From Chryseomicrobium sp. FSL W7-1435 (GTDB taxonomy: Bacteria; Bacillota; Bacilli; Bacillales_A; Planococcaceae): 64,000 bases of DNA. The stretch spans positions 1,922,001 through 1,986,000 of the forward strand of contig NZ_CP151997.1 of the NCBI RefSeq assembly GCF_038595005.1. The letters are read 5' to 3'. The notes under the pieces are model-generated. The model ran no database searches. It had not been told where the DNA came from and saw nothing but the letters and a program-made list of their open reading frames with translations. How positions within the stretch are numbered: position 1 is the first letter of the stretch; each line of letters begins with the position of its first letter. The position numbers were made by a program, and so were the translations under genes. Positions 20,187 to 27,780 of the stretch are shown piece by piece.

Positions 20187-20978
20187 TTAAGTAAAATGTA
20201 AGAAATGTAGCAATGGAATAACAAATAATAAAGAATCAAATCGATCTAAAATTCCACCATGTCCTGGTAACAGTGTTCCAGAATCTTTCACGTGATAATG
20301 ACGTTTGATGGCTGATTCAGCTAAATCACCGAATTGCCCAATGATGGATGCCGCTACAGTTACAAAAATAAGTTGATAAATGGAATCTGCAAAAGGAAAC
20401 AGCACATTTAATACAATCGCAAACACGATAGCAGCAGCAACTCCACCATAAAAACCTTCTACTGTCTTGTTTGGTGAAATTTCTGGCCACAGTTTTTTCT
20501 TGCCGAACCGTCGACCTGTAAAATAGGCCCCTGAATCTGTTGTCCATACAATAAGCAATGCAAAGACTACATAAATCAGACCGTCCATTCGTGTTTCAAT
20601 CAAATAATAAAAACCAATACCGATATACATCATGCCGAAGAAAACGAACGCAGCATCATCATATGTAAATGTATTTTTAACAAGCACTGCATAAAGAAGC
20701 AACATGAATACCAGGACAAAGACTAGTGTCATTTTATCGTGACCCGTCCACCCAATTAACGTTTCTTCAAAACGAGTAGGCAACAGCAATACATAAAGGT
20801 TGACCAGTGCCAGGAAACCTGGAATAGACTTTAAACGAATTTGCTTCATTCGGAGAATTTCATATAAAGCAATAGTAGCAAGTAAGTAAATAGCTAAAGT
20901 GAATGGAATTCCTCCCACCCATACGATTGGAACAAATAACGCTAGTGCTATAAGCGCTGTAATTATACGTTCTTTCAT
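20187..20978 (-). CDS. cdsA: Phosphatidate cytidylyltransferase
   Basis: Integral membrane enzyme making CDP-diacylglycerol from CTP and phosphatidate, 263 residues with about eight hydrophobic segments. The C-terminal signature is intact: SAIKRHYHVKDSG followed by LLPGHGGILDRFDSL. Its start overlaps the uppS stop by four bases. Confidence 0.96.
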   Translation of the reverse strand: MKERIITALIALALFVPIVWVGGIPFTLAIYLLATIALYEILRMKQIRLKSIPGFLALVNLYVLLLPTRFEETLIGWTGHDKMTLVFVLVFMLLLYAVLVKNTFTYDDAAFVFFGMMYIGIGFYYLIETRMDGLIYVVFALLIVWTTDSGAYFTGRRFGKKKLWPEISPNKTVEGFYGGVAAAIVFAIVLNVLFPFADSIYQLIFVTVAASIIGQFGDLAESAIKRHYHVKDSGTLLPGHGGILDRFDSLLFVIPLLHFLHFT

Positions 20979-21751
20979 TTCGTTGGTTCCTCCAATCCAC
21001 CATATCTGCGACTTCTTGTTTGATAGACTTGAATTGCTTCACGCAAGCAATTTTCATCGAAGTCTGGCCATAGAACATCCGTGAACCAAAATTCAGTGTA
21101 CGCTAATTGCCAAAGCATAAAGTTACTAAGGCGGACTTCTCCACTCGTACGAATTAACAGGTCAGGTTCAATCAAATCTCTAGTCATCAGATGTTCCGTA
21201 ATGCACTGTTCTGTAATGTCAGACGGAGACAATTTCCCATCATTTACAGCTTGTGTAATTGCTTTAACGGCATGCAAGATTTCTGCGCGGCTTCCATAAT
21301 TCAAAGCGAAATTCAAGATCAGTCCTGTATTCTCACGTGTACTGTCCACAGCCTTTTGAACAGCGCGTTGTGTATGCTCTGGTAATGAAGCAAAATCACC
21401 CATCGTTTGCACTCTAACATTTTGCTCTATAAGTTCTGGTAAGTACGTGCCCAAAAATTCTTCGGGTAAACGCATTAAAAATTCGACCTCTTTTTTAGGT
21501 CGAGACCAATTTTCTGTAGAAAATGCATAGAGCGTCAATACTTTCACACCAAGATCATTCGCATAGCGGGTAATCTTACGCACTGTCTTCATGCCTTCAT
21601 GATGTCCAGCAATCCTTGGTAATGCTCGCTTAGTCGCCCACCGACCATTTCCATCCATAATAATGGCTATATGGCTCGGCACAGTACCTGTAACCGCAAG
21701 CTCCCCATCTTCCAGTTGACTTTGCTTTTGTGTAAAAAGCTTTTTAAACAT
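20975..21751 (-). CDS. uppS: Undecaprenyl diphosphate synthase (cis-prenyltransferase)
   Basis: Condenses isopentenyl diphosphate onto farnesyl diphosphate to make the lipid carrier for wall synthesis; 258 residues. IAIIMDGNGRWATKRALPR (catalytic aspartate in MDGNGRW), AFSTENWSRPKKEV, NFALNYGSRAEI and LIRTSGEVRLSNFMLWQ are all present. First gene after its own promoter, followed by cdsA, dxr and rseP. Confidence 0.97.
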   Translation of the reverse strand: MFKKLFTQKQSQLEDGELAVTGTVPSHIAIIMDGNGRWATKRALPRIAGHHEGMKTVRKITRYANDLGVKVLTLYAFSTENWSRPKKEVEFLMRLPEEFLGTYLPELIEQNVRVQTMGDFASLPEHTQRAVQKAVDSTRENTGLILNFALNYGSRAEILHAVKAITQAVNDGKLSPSDITEQCITEHLMTRDLIEPDLLIRTSGEVRLSNFMLWQLAYTEFWFTDVLWPDFDENCLREAIQVYQTRSRRYGGLEEPTK

Positions 21752-21794
21752 GAATTAGTTCCTCCAGACGCTCGTATCAAAACATATATATCCT

Positions 21795-21822
21795 ATCATA
21801 CCAAATTTCATACAGCATTGAA
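21795..21822 (-). promoter_or_regulatory. Extended -10 promoter for uppS-cdsA-dxr
   Basis: Minus strand TTCAAT, 16 bases ending in TGG, then TATGAT. The TG at the extended -10 position strengthens a weak -35. It lies about 43 bases upstream of uppS, in a 207-bp gap after the frr terminator. Confidence 0.5.
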
Positions 21823-21915
21823 TTGTATTTTTTTACTTTCATCTTAAGAACGCTTTTAATGAGAGGAAGTTTCGTCAATCTAAGCGTGTGTGCCAATTCC
21901 AAATTTTCTTACTCA

Positions 21916-21951
21916 TTAAAAACGTCCTCAAGCTACTTGCTCTTGAGGACG
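21916..21951 (-). terminator. Intrinsic terminator after frr
   Basis: Minus-strand perfect stem CGTCCTCAAG / CTTGAGGACG, nine-base loop, then TTTTTAATG. Confidence 0.88.
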
Positions 21952-21958
21952 ACCGGAA

Positions 21959-22516
21959 TTAAATTTCCATAATTTCATTTTCTTTATCTTTTGCAAGATC
22001 ATCAATCTTTGAAATGTAAGTATCTGTTAGCTTTTGAACATCTTCTTGGAAACCACGAAGATCATCTTCTGTGATTTCTCCGTTCTTTTCAAGTTTTTTA
22101 AGATCTTCATTTCCGTCACGACGAACATTTCGAATATTGACTTTGGCTTCTTCAGCCTCTTTTTTCACTTGTTTCGCAAGATCTTTGCGTCGTTCCTCAG
22201 TAAGTGCTGGAACTGCCAAGCGAATAACTGAACCGTCATTTGTTGGTGAGATGCCGATGTCAGATTTCATAATAGCTTTTTCAATATCACTAAGTACCGT
22301 TTTATCATATGGTTGAATGACGAGAAGACGTGCTTCTGGCGTCGAAATACCAGCCACTTGATTGATAGGTGTTGATGAACCGTAGTAATCTACTGTAATT
22401 TTATCAAGTAGAGACGCACTGGCACGACCCGCACGAATCGATGCGATCTCACGTGAAAATACTTGAACAGATTTCTCCATCTTGTCTTTTGTTTGAGCAA
22501 TTACTTGTTTCGTCAT
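21959..22516 (-). CDS. frr: Ribosome recycling factor
   Basis: A 185-residue factor that splits post-termination ribosomes with [57 protein letters not shown] and the [13 protein letters not shown] segment are diagnostic. Its start overlaps the pyrH stop by four bases. Confidence 0.98.
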   Translation of the reverse strand: MTKQVIAQTKDKMEKSVQVFSREIASIRAGRASASLLDKITVDYYGSSTPINQVAGISTPEARLLVIQPYDKTVLSDIEKAIMKSDIGISPTNDGSVIRLAVPALTEERRKDLAKQVKKEAEEAKVNIRNVRRDGNEDLKKLEKNGEITEDDLRGFQEDVQKLTDTYISKIDDLAKDKENEIMEI

Positions 22517-23241
22517 TGTGCATTCCTCCTAACGACAGTCCCAATTGTCTCACCGAGTGCCGCCTTTTTAATATTACCTTTTTCCATAATTGAGAATACA
22601 ATAAGATCGATATCGTTGTCCATACATAGAGTAGATGCTGTAGAATCCATAACTTGTAGCCCGTTTTGAATAACCTCAAGGAATGAGAGATTTTCATATT
22701 TCACTGCTGTAGGATCTAATTTCGGATCTGCTGAGTAAACACCATCCACATTATTTTTGGCCATCAAGATAACGTCTGCTTCAATTTCAGCTGCTCGTAA
22801 CGCAGCAGTTGTATCTGTTGAGAAGTACGGGTTGCCTGTACCAGCTGCAAAAATAACAACACGTCCTTTTTCTAAATGACGAATCGCTTTACGACGAATA
22901 TAAGGCTCTGCTACTTGGCGCATCTCAATTGATGTTTGGACACGTGATTCGACTCCCTGTTTCTCAAGAGCATCTTGAAGTGCCAGTGAGTTCATCACAG
23001 TAGCTAGCATTCCCATATAGTCTGCCGTAGCTCGGTCCATTCCCATCTCACTACCAACCTTGCCACGCCAAATATTGCCGCCGCCCACGACTACAGCTAC
23101 CTCGATATCTAAATCTACTACCTCTTTCACTTGCTCAGCAACAGATTTAATAATCGCTGGCGATAGACCGAAACCTTGCTCTCCTGCAAGCGCTTCTCCG
23201 CTCAGCTTTAATACGATTCGTTTATATTGTGGTGTCGTCAT
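22513..23241 (-). CDS. pyrH: UMP kinase
   Basis: Phosphorylates UMP to UDP, 242 residues, amino-acid-kinase fold. [47 protein letters not shown] and [20 protein letters not shown] are family hallmarks. It lies between tsf and frr as in most bacteria and is preceded by a terminator-like hairpin. Confidence 0.98.
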   Translation of the reverse strand: MTTPQYKRIVLKLSGEALAGEQGFGLSPAIIKSVAEQVKEVVDLDIEVAVVVGGGNIWRGKVGSEMGMDRATADYMGMLATVMNSLALQDALEKQGVESRVQTSIEMRQVAEPYIRRKAIRHLEKGRVVIFAAGTGNPYFSTDTTAALRAAEIEADVILMAKNNVDGVYSADPKLDPTAVKYENLSFLEVIQNGLQVMDSTASTLCMDNDIDLIVFSIMEKGNIKKAALGETIGTVVRRNAQ

Positions 23242-23264
23242 TTATATCCTCCCAGATTTTGTCT

Positions 23265-23296
23265 TGAAAAATAGGGAACACAATGGTGTGTTCCCC
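23265..23296 (-). terminator. Terminator-like hairpin between tsf and pyrH
   Basis: Minus-strand stem GGGAACACA / TGTGTTCCC with loop CCAT, followed by TATTTTTC. Confidence 0.75.
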
Positions 23297-23314
23297 TAAA
23301 AGCCTATTATTAAA

Positions 23315-24199
23315 TTAGTTACCTTTAACTTGGCTCATTACTTCTTCAGCAAAGTTATCTTCACGTTTTTCGATTCCTTCACCAACAGCGTAACGAGTGA
23401 ATGATACTAACTCTCCACCTGTTGCTTTTACGAAATCACGTACTTTTTGATCTGGGTTTTTAACGAATGATTGATCAAGTACACAAACATCTTCAAAGTA
23501 CTTGCCAAGGCGACCTTCTACCATTTTAGCTACAATGTTTTCTGGTTTGCCTTCGTTTAAAGCTTGCTCCGTTAATACTTTGCGCTCGCGCTCTACTTCA
23601 TCTTCAGAAACTTCATCACGAGAGATGTATTGTGGGTTAAGAGCAGCAATGTGCATTGCTACGTCTTTTGCAGCTGCTTCATCAGTTGTACCTTCAAGAA
23701 GAGCTAGAACACCAATGCGTCCGCCCATGTGCAGGTAAGGACCAAATGCGTCTGCATCTGTTTTTGTTTTAATATCAAAACGACGAAGAGTAATTTTTTC
23801 ACCAATTTTAGCTACAGCGTTTGAGATGTAGTTATCAACTGTTAAGCCATTGTCCATAGTTGAAGCGTTAGCTTCTTCTACAGTAGCAGGCTCAGTTGCT
23901 AATAAGTGAGCAGATAAGTCTTTAACAACTTTTTGGAAGTTTTCGTTTTTTGCAACGAAATCTGTCTCTGCATTTACTTCAACTAGAACTGCTTTGTTTC
24001 CTTGTACTTCGATTGCTGTAATACCTTCAGCAGCAATACGATCTGCTTTTTTAGCAGCAGAAGATAGGCCTTTTTCACGTAAGAAATCAATAGCTGCGTC
24101 GATATCGCCATTAGTTTCTACTAGTGCTTTTTTACAATCCATCATACCTGCGCCTGTTTTTTCACGTAATTCTTTAACCATTTGAGCTGTAACTGCCAT
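23315..24199 (-). CDS. tsf: Elongation factor Ts
   Basis: Nucleotide-exchange factor for EF-Tu, 294 residues. [20 protein letters not shown] (UBA-like start), [18 protein letters not shown] (the EF-Tu contact TDFV) and [10 protein letters not shown]-like [17 protein letters not shown] are present. Follows rpsB. Confidence 0.98.
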   Translation of the reverse strand: MAVTAQMVKELREKTGAGMMDCKKALVETNGDIDAAIDFLREKGLSSAAKKADRIAAEGITAIEVQGNKAVLVEVNAETDFVAKNENFQKVVKDLSAHLLATEPATVEEANASTMDNGLTVDNYISNAVAKIGEKITLRRFDIKTKTDADAFGPYLHMGGRIGVLALLEGTTDEAAAKDVAMHIAALNPQYISRDEVSEDEVERERKVLTEQALNEGKPENIVAKMVEGRLGKYFEDVCVLDQSFVKNPDQKVRDFVKATGGELVSFTRYAVGEGIEKREDNFAEEVMSQVKGN

Positions 24200-24230
24200 G
24201 TTATGTTCCTCCTATACCGTTTGTGTTCTT

Positions 24231-24267
24231 AAAAAAAGGTGATAAGTGGGTTGGCCGCTTATCACCT
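24231..24267 (-). terminator. Terminator/attenuator hairpin between rpsB and tsf
   Basis: Minus-strand stem AGGTGATAAG / CTTATCACCT around a GGCC-containing loop, then seven T. It probably attenuates tsf relative to rpsB. Confidence 0.8.
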
Positions 24268-24280
24268 GTTTGTTTAAAAA

Positions 24281-25003
24281 TTACTCAGCTGCTACTTCTT
24301 CAGTAGATTCTGAAAGATCTTCACCTTGTTTTGCTTCAAGTAAAGCGTCTGCCATTTTACCAGTAAGAAGTTTTACAGCACGGATTGCATCGTCGTTTGC
24401 AGGGATTACATAGTCGATTTCATCTGGATCACAGTTAGTATCAACGATACCAACGATCGGGATGTGCAACTTGATTGCTTCTGCAACCGCAATGCGCTCT
24501 TTGCGTGGGTCTACAACAAACATAACGTCTGGTAGAGATTTCATATCACGTACTCCGCCTAAGAACTTCACTAAGCGTTCGTGTTGTTTTTTAAGTTGTA
24601 CAACTTCTTTTTTAGGAAGTACAGCAAAAGTACCGTCTTCTTCCATTTTCTCAATTTGCTTCATACGAGCAACACGTTTTTGGATTGTACCGAAGTTTGT
24701 TAACGTACCACCTAACCAGCGTTGGTTGATGTAGTAGTTTCCAGAACGTTCTGCTTCGTCCTTGATTGCTTCTTGTGCTTGCTTTTTCGTACCAACGAAT
24801 AAGACTTTACCGCCTTCTTCGCCAACTTGACGCATGTAAGCATAAGCTTCTTCTAATTTTTTCACCGTTTTTTGAAGATCGATGATGTAGATCCCGTTAC
24901 GCTCAACGAAGATATATTTCTTCATTTTTGGGTTCCAACGGCGAGTTTGGTGACCAAAGTGTACACCAGCCTCAAGTAGTTGTTTCATAGAGATAACTGA
25001 CAT
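24281..25003 (-). CDS. rpsB: 30S ribosomal protein S2
   Basis: A 240-residue ribosomal protein. [51 protein letters not shown] and [20 protein letters not shown] are conserved S2 signatures. AGGAGG lies upstream. A structured leader and its own promoter precede it. On its upstream side lies the repeat region rather than the motility genes found at this spot in B. subtilis. Confidence 0.98.
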   Translation of the reverse strand: MSVISMKQLLEAGVHFGHQTRRWNPKMKKYIFVERNGIYIIDLQKTVKKLEEAYAYMRQVGEEGGKVLFVGTKKQAQEAIKDEAERSGNYYINQRWLGGTLTNFGTIQKRVARMKQIEKMEEDGTFAVLPKKEVVQLKKQHERLVKFLGGVRDMKSLPDVMFVVDPRKERIAVAEAIKLHIPIVGIVDTNCDPDEIDYVIPANDDAIRAVKLLTGKMADALLEAKQGEDLSESTEEVAAE

Positions 25004-25031
25004 GATATTTCCTCCTATTGGTTTAAACTTC

Positions 25032-25089
25032 CGCTATTCTTCCTGTGATCAAACGACCCGTAGGCACCTGCTTAACCATCAGAATAGCG
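25032..25089 (-). promoter_or_regulatory. rpsB leader hairpin
   Basis: Minus-strand stem CGCTATTCT / AGAATAGCG encloses about 40 nt, within the 5' leader of rpsB. S2 leaders that respond to the protein are known in Firmicutes; the stem is seen, the function inferred. Confidence 0.45.
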
Positions 25090-25110
25090 TGTATAATCAT
25101 ACCGTCTTAT

Positions 25111-25139
25111 AATGTACCATACATTGGACAGCTTGACAA
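25111..25139 (-). promoter_or_regulatory. Promoter for rpsB-tsf
   Basis: Minus strand TTGTCA, 17 bases ending in TGG, TACATT (extended -10). About 108 bases upstream of rpsB and back-to-back with a plus-strand promoter starting at 25154. Confidence 0.6.
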
Positions 25140-25153
25140 CAGAAAAATCTGTT

Positions 25154-25182
25154 TTGTGTATAAGATAGTATTTCTCTATAAT
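25154..25182 (+). promoter_or_regulatory. Near-consensus plus-strand promoter directed into the 76-bp repeat array
   Basis: Plus strand TTGTGT, 17 bases, TATAAT. The consensus -10 ends five bases before the first repeat unit, placing transcription start around 25188-25190. No plus-strand ORF of credible coding quality lies downstream, so the product would be non-coding. Its -35 is only 14 bases from the divergent rpsB -35. Confidence 0.6.
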
Positions 25183-25186
25183 CAGC

Positions 25187-25462
25187 TGCATCTTACAAAG
25201 CTTGCTTTTAAGTTCAAATTAAGAACGAAAAGGATTGGACCAAGAACTTCTTCTAATCCAGGTGCATCTTACGAAGCTTGTTTTCAAGTTCAGATTAAGA
25301 ACGAAAAGGATTAGACCAAGAACTTCTTCTAATCCAGGTGCATCTTACGAAGCTTGTTTTCAAGTTCAGATTAAGAACGAAAAGGATTGGACCAAGAACT
25401 TCTTCTAATTCAGGTGCATCTTACGAAGCTTGTTTTCAAGTTCAGATTAAGAACGAAAAGGA
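25187..25462 (+). repeat. 76-bp tandem repeat, 3.6 copies
   Basis: Units start at 25187, 25263, 25339 and 25415, the last ending near 25462. Each begins TGCATCTTACRAAGCTTG. Units 2-4 are almost identical; unit 1 carries several substitutions. In the last unit the second hairpin is replaced by a different, GC-rich one. Confidence 0.97.
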
Positions 25463-25491
25463 CTGGGCCCGCTCTAGTCGAGCGGGCCCAG
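25188..25491 (+). ncRNA. Candidate repeat-containing non-coding RNA
   Basis: Predicted transcript of about 300 nt from the promoter at 25154-25182 to the end of a GC-rich hairpin. It contains three full 76-nt units and one partial, each able to form two hairpins on the plus strand: GAAGCTTG-TTTT-CAAGTTC and GGATTRGA...TCTAATYC. Stem differences between units (CTTG/TAAG in unit 1; GGATTGGA in units 1 and 3; TCTAATTC in unit 3) all make G-U pairs in plus-strand RNA but A-C mismatches in minus-strand RNA. The 76-bp period is not a multiple of three, so the peptide frame shifts at each unit and coding is unlikely. Transcription is not proven and no U-run follows the last hairpin. Confidence 0.45.
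25463..25491 (+). repeat. Perfect 12-bp GC-rich hairpin closing the array
   Basis: CTGGGCCCGCTC, loop TAGTC, GAGCGGGCCCAG. Ten of the 12 pairs are G-C. No T-run follows on plus (GCGCGAATCTTCTTA), and on minus it is followed by TCCTTTTCG, a weak T-run, so it could act as a terminator from the minus side or a 3' stabilising stem on plus. Confidence 0.9.
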
Positions 25492-25811
25492 CGCGAATCT
25501 TCTTAGTTCGAGCTTACACAAGTTTCTCCAGTTGCATCCGGCTAGTTGAAGTGCTTTTTTGTAGGAAGTGGTGGCTTGCAACGTCTTCGTTTCGGCTCTG
25601 CCTCTACTGGAGTAACAACTTTCACATCTTGCGCGAGTTTAAAAGTTAGAGAATCGCTGCGCTAACGCGAGGCTCGATTAAGGTTGTAAACTTTCACCGT
25701 GTTGGTCAGCGAGATTGCTGAACATTACTTTTTAAGTACAAATTCTTAATTACTTTAAGCCCTTACTAGTAAGATCTTGACCATTTAAAATATTTTAGTA
25801 TCGGGGAATGT
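25492..25811. other. Gene-free spacer
   Basis: No credible CDS, tRNA or known RNA is seen. A direct repeat of an AACTTTCAC-type sequence occurs near 25616 and 25690. At 25751-25780 a 30-bp stretch (TACTTTAAGCCCTTACTAGT and on) resembles the end of the 332-bp unit found twice further along, so it looks like a remnant of another copy. Confidence 0.6.
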
Positions 25812-26002
25812 TCATCACACTCGTTTTCTCGCTCTTGAATTATTTAATCGATCATCAGAATGGATTAATCGCTCATCAGAATCGTTTTTTCCTTCATCAC
25901 CAGCAAATAATCACTCATCACGGATTTACCCGATCATCAGAATGGATTAATCGCTCATCAGAATCGTTTTTTCCTTCATCACCAGCAAATAATCGCTCAT
26001 CA
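25812..26002. repeat. Iteron-like array of TCATCA motifs, 21-bp phased
   Basis: TCATCA begins at 25812, 25852, 25873, 25894, 25915, 25934, 25955, 25976 and 25997. Spacings are 40, 21, 21, 21, 19, 21, 21 and 21 bp, i.e. two helical turns. The array is partly an 82-bp tandem duplication (25849-25930 and 25931 on). Flanks are commonly CGCTCATCAGAATNG and AATAATCRCTCATCAC. Such phasing is typical of protein-binding iterons; no binding protein is known here. Confidence 0.9.
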
Positions 26003-26029
26003 CAGATTCAATGCCACTACCTGAATCGA

Positions 26030-26183
26030 TTTGAAATCCCGGAAGCCAGGTTACCATTTCCCAGGCCAACTGAGTTTTACCGAGACCCGGCAACGCAGCC
26101 GAAAGTGGCCTTCTTTCGGCTGACGTGGGGAGGCTCGCAGAAACTCACCTAGGAAATGGTGTTCTGGCTGGAGAGATTTCAAA
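26030..26183. repeat. 154-nt nested inverted repeat, copy 1
   Basis: Paired blocks from outside in: TTTGAAATC/GATTTCAAA, AGCCAG/CTGGCT, ACCATTTCC/GGAAATGGT, TGAGTTT/AAACTCA, CGAG/CTCG and GCCGAAAG/CTTTCGGC around a TGGCCTT loop. It can form a long cruciform or RNA hairpin. Confidence 0.85.
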
Positions 26184-26361
26184 TTTCACTTAAATTGGTC
26201 TAGTAAACTTCTCCTGAAGGTTTTTAGTAAGACCTTAAACATTTTTTACTTTAAGCCCTTCCTAGTAAGATCTTTGTGAATCTATGTGCTCCAGTCACAG
26301 AAAGTGCTCATAATGTAGCTTTTACCTCTCATCACAGATTCAATGCCACTACCTGAATCGA

Positions 26362-26515
26362 TTTGAAATCCCGGAAGCCAGGTTACCATTTCCCAGGCCA
26401 ACTGAGTTTTACCGAGACCCGGCAATGCAGCCGAAAGCGTCCTTCTTTCGGCTGACGTGGGGAGGCTCGAAGAAACTCCCCTAGGAAATGGTGTTCTGGC
26501 TGGAGAGATTTCAAA
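26362..26515. repeat. 154-nt nested inverted repeat, copy 2
   Basis: Same as copy 1, with changes mostly in unpaired parts: the apical loop is CGTCCTT instead of TGGCCTT. AAACTCC replaces AAACTCA, costing one closing pair. Confidence 0.85.
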
Positions 26516-26693
26516 TTTCACTTAAATTGGTCTAGTAAACTTCTCCTGAAGGTTTTTAGTAAGACCTTAAACATTTTTTACTTTAAGCCCTTCCTAGTAA
26601 GATCTTTGTGCATCTATGTGCTCCAGTCACAGAAAGTGCTCATAATGTAGCTTTTACCTCTCATCACAGATTCAATGCCACTACCTGAATCAA

Positions 26694-26847
26694 TTTGAAA
26701 TCCCGGAAGCCAGGTTACCATTTCCCAGGCCAACTGAGTTTTACCGAGACCCGGCAACGCAGCCGAAAGTGGCCTTCTTTCGGCTGACGTGGGGAGGCTC
26801 GCAGAAACTCACCTAGGAAATGGTGTTCTGGCTGGAGGGATTTCAGA
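26694..26847. repeat. 154-nt nested inverted repeat, copy 3
   Basis: Inner part identical to copy 1. The outer 3' arm is GATTTCAGA, which keeps pairing with TTTGAAATC through a U-G pair on the plus strand only. Confidence 0.85.
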
Positions 26848-26878
26848 TTTCACTTAGATCGATTTAGTAAACTCCAAT

Positions 26879-26913
26879 AAAAAAAGCACTTTCTCCTGTG
26901 ACAGAGAAAATGC
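26879..26913 (-). terminator. Intrinsic terminator after codY
   Basis: Minus-strand stem GCATTTTCTC / GAGAAAGTGC, eight-base loop, then seven T. It closes codY before the repeat region. Confidence 0.88.
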
Positions 26914-26921
26914 TCCTTCGA

Positions 26922-27698
26922 TTATAACTTCATGTTCTCAAGTTCTTCTAAGAACTTGTTGTTTAGTACTTTGATATAAGTACCTTTCATACCAAGTGAA
27001 CGTGATTCAATAACACCAGCAGATTCTAATTTACGTAGTGCGTTTACGATTACAGAACGAGTAATACCTACGCGGTCTGCAATTTTAGAAGCTACTAGTA
27101 AACCTTCATTGCCGTTTAACTCTTCGAAAATGTGCTCAATAGCTTCTAATTCACTGTAAGAAAGTGAATTGATCGCCATTTGAACGACTGCTTTGCTACG
27201 TGCTTCGATTTCAATTTCTTCTGATTTTTCACGAAGAATTTCCATACCAACTACTGTAGCACCATACTCAGCTAAGATTAGATCATCATCACCGAAAGCA
27301 TCATTGATACGAGCTAAAATTAAAGTTCCTAGACGCTCACTACCACCGTTAATTGGCACGATTGTTGTTAAGCCCTCTTTGAATAGATCTTTATTCTCGA
27401 CTGGGAAAGCAGTAAATTCACTTTCTACGTCTAAGTTTGAAGATGTTTCTGTTACTTTAAATAGACCTTTTGTGTAGACCTCTGGGAATTGACGATCTTC
27501 TAACATACGAATCATACGATCGTTGTCGATTTTTTGGTTGATATCGTACCCTAGAAGTTTCCCTTTACGGCTTACGATAAATACATTACACTCAATTACT
27601 TGTGACAAAGATTCTGCCATTTCTTTAAAATTCACTTGCTGCCCTGCAGACGCTTGGAGCATGGAATTAATTTTACGTGTTTTCTCTAATAGATTCAT
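26922..27698 (-). CDS. codY: GTP- and branched-chain-amino-acid-sensing pleiotropic repressor CodY
   Basis: Global nutrient regulator of 258 residues. The N-terminal GAF domain (about 1-155) contains the effector-binding region around [16 protein letters not shown], and the C-terminal winged helix-turn-helix is [20 protein letters not shown] at about 203-222. Length and sequence match B. subtilis CodY closely. It is the last gene of xerC-hslV-hslU-codY. GGAGG lies upstream. In B. subtilis fla/che follows; here repeats do. Confidence 0.98.
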   Translation of the reverse strand: MNLLEKTRKINSMLQASAGQQVNFKEMAESLSQVIECNVFIVSRKGKLLGYDINQKIDNDRMIRMLEDRQFPEVYTKGLFKVTETSSNLDVESEFTAFPVENKDLFKEGLTTIVPINGGSERLGTLILARINDAFGDDDLILAEYGATVVGMEILREKSEEIEIEARSKAVVQMAINSLSYSELEAIEHIFEELNGNEGLLVASKIADRVGITRSVIVNALRKLESAGVIESRSLGMKGTYIKVLNNKFLEELENMKL

Positions 27699-27780
27699 TA
27701 TGAACCTCCATCTTTAAATTTTTTCTATTTATAAAATATTCTAAAGCTTTTTAATTGTTTTTAAAACAAAAAAGTTTCAT

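Larger units (their letters stand above)
26001..26872. repeat. 332-bp tandem repeat, 2.6 copies
   Basis: CACAGATTCAATGCCACTAC recurs at 26001, 26333 and 26665, exactly 332 bp apart. Copies 1 and 2 are full length and over 95% alike by eye; copy 3 stops near 26872, just before the codY terminator. Each unit has a 154-nt inverted repeat in its first half and an AT-rich tail containing TACTTTAAGCCCTTCCTAGT and CTCCAGTCACAGAAAGTGCT. Confidence 0.96.

Noticed and set aside
25187-25462. CsrA-sponge RNA (CsrB-like)
   Set aside because: There is one AGGA per 76-nt unit and it pairs in the stem rather than lying in a hairpin loop.
25045-25649. Plus-strand ORFs across the 76-bp repeats
   Set aside because: The repeat period is not a multiple of three, so the peptide frame shifts each unit; there is no ribosome site or conserved domain.
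25785-25812. Plus-strand promoter beginning TTGACC
   Set aside because: No acceptable -10 at 16-18 bases spacing.
25187-26002. CRISPR array
   Set aside because: The repeats are contiguous or separated by similar sequence; there are no unique spacers and no cas genes.
26282-26521. Minus-strand 79-residue ORF in a 332-bp unit
   Set aside because: It lies in only one of the repeat copies, is disrupted in the others by substitutions, and covers the palindrome; it looks like chance.
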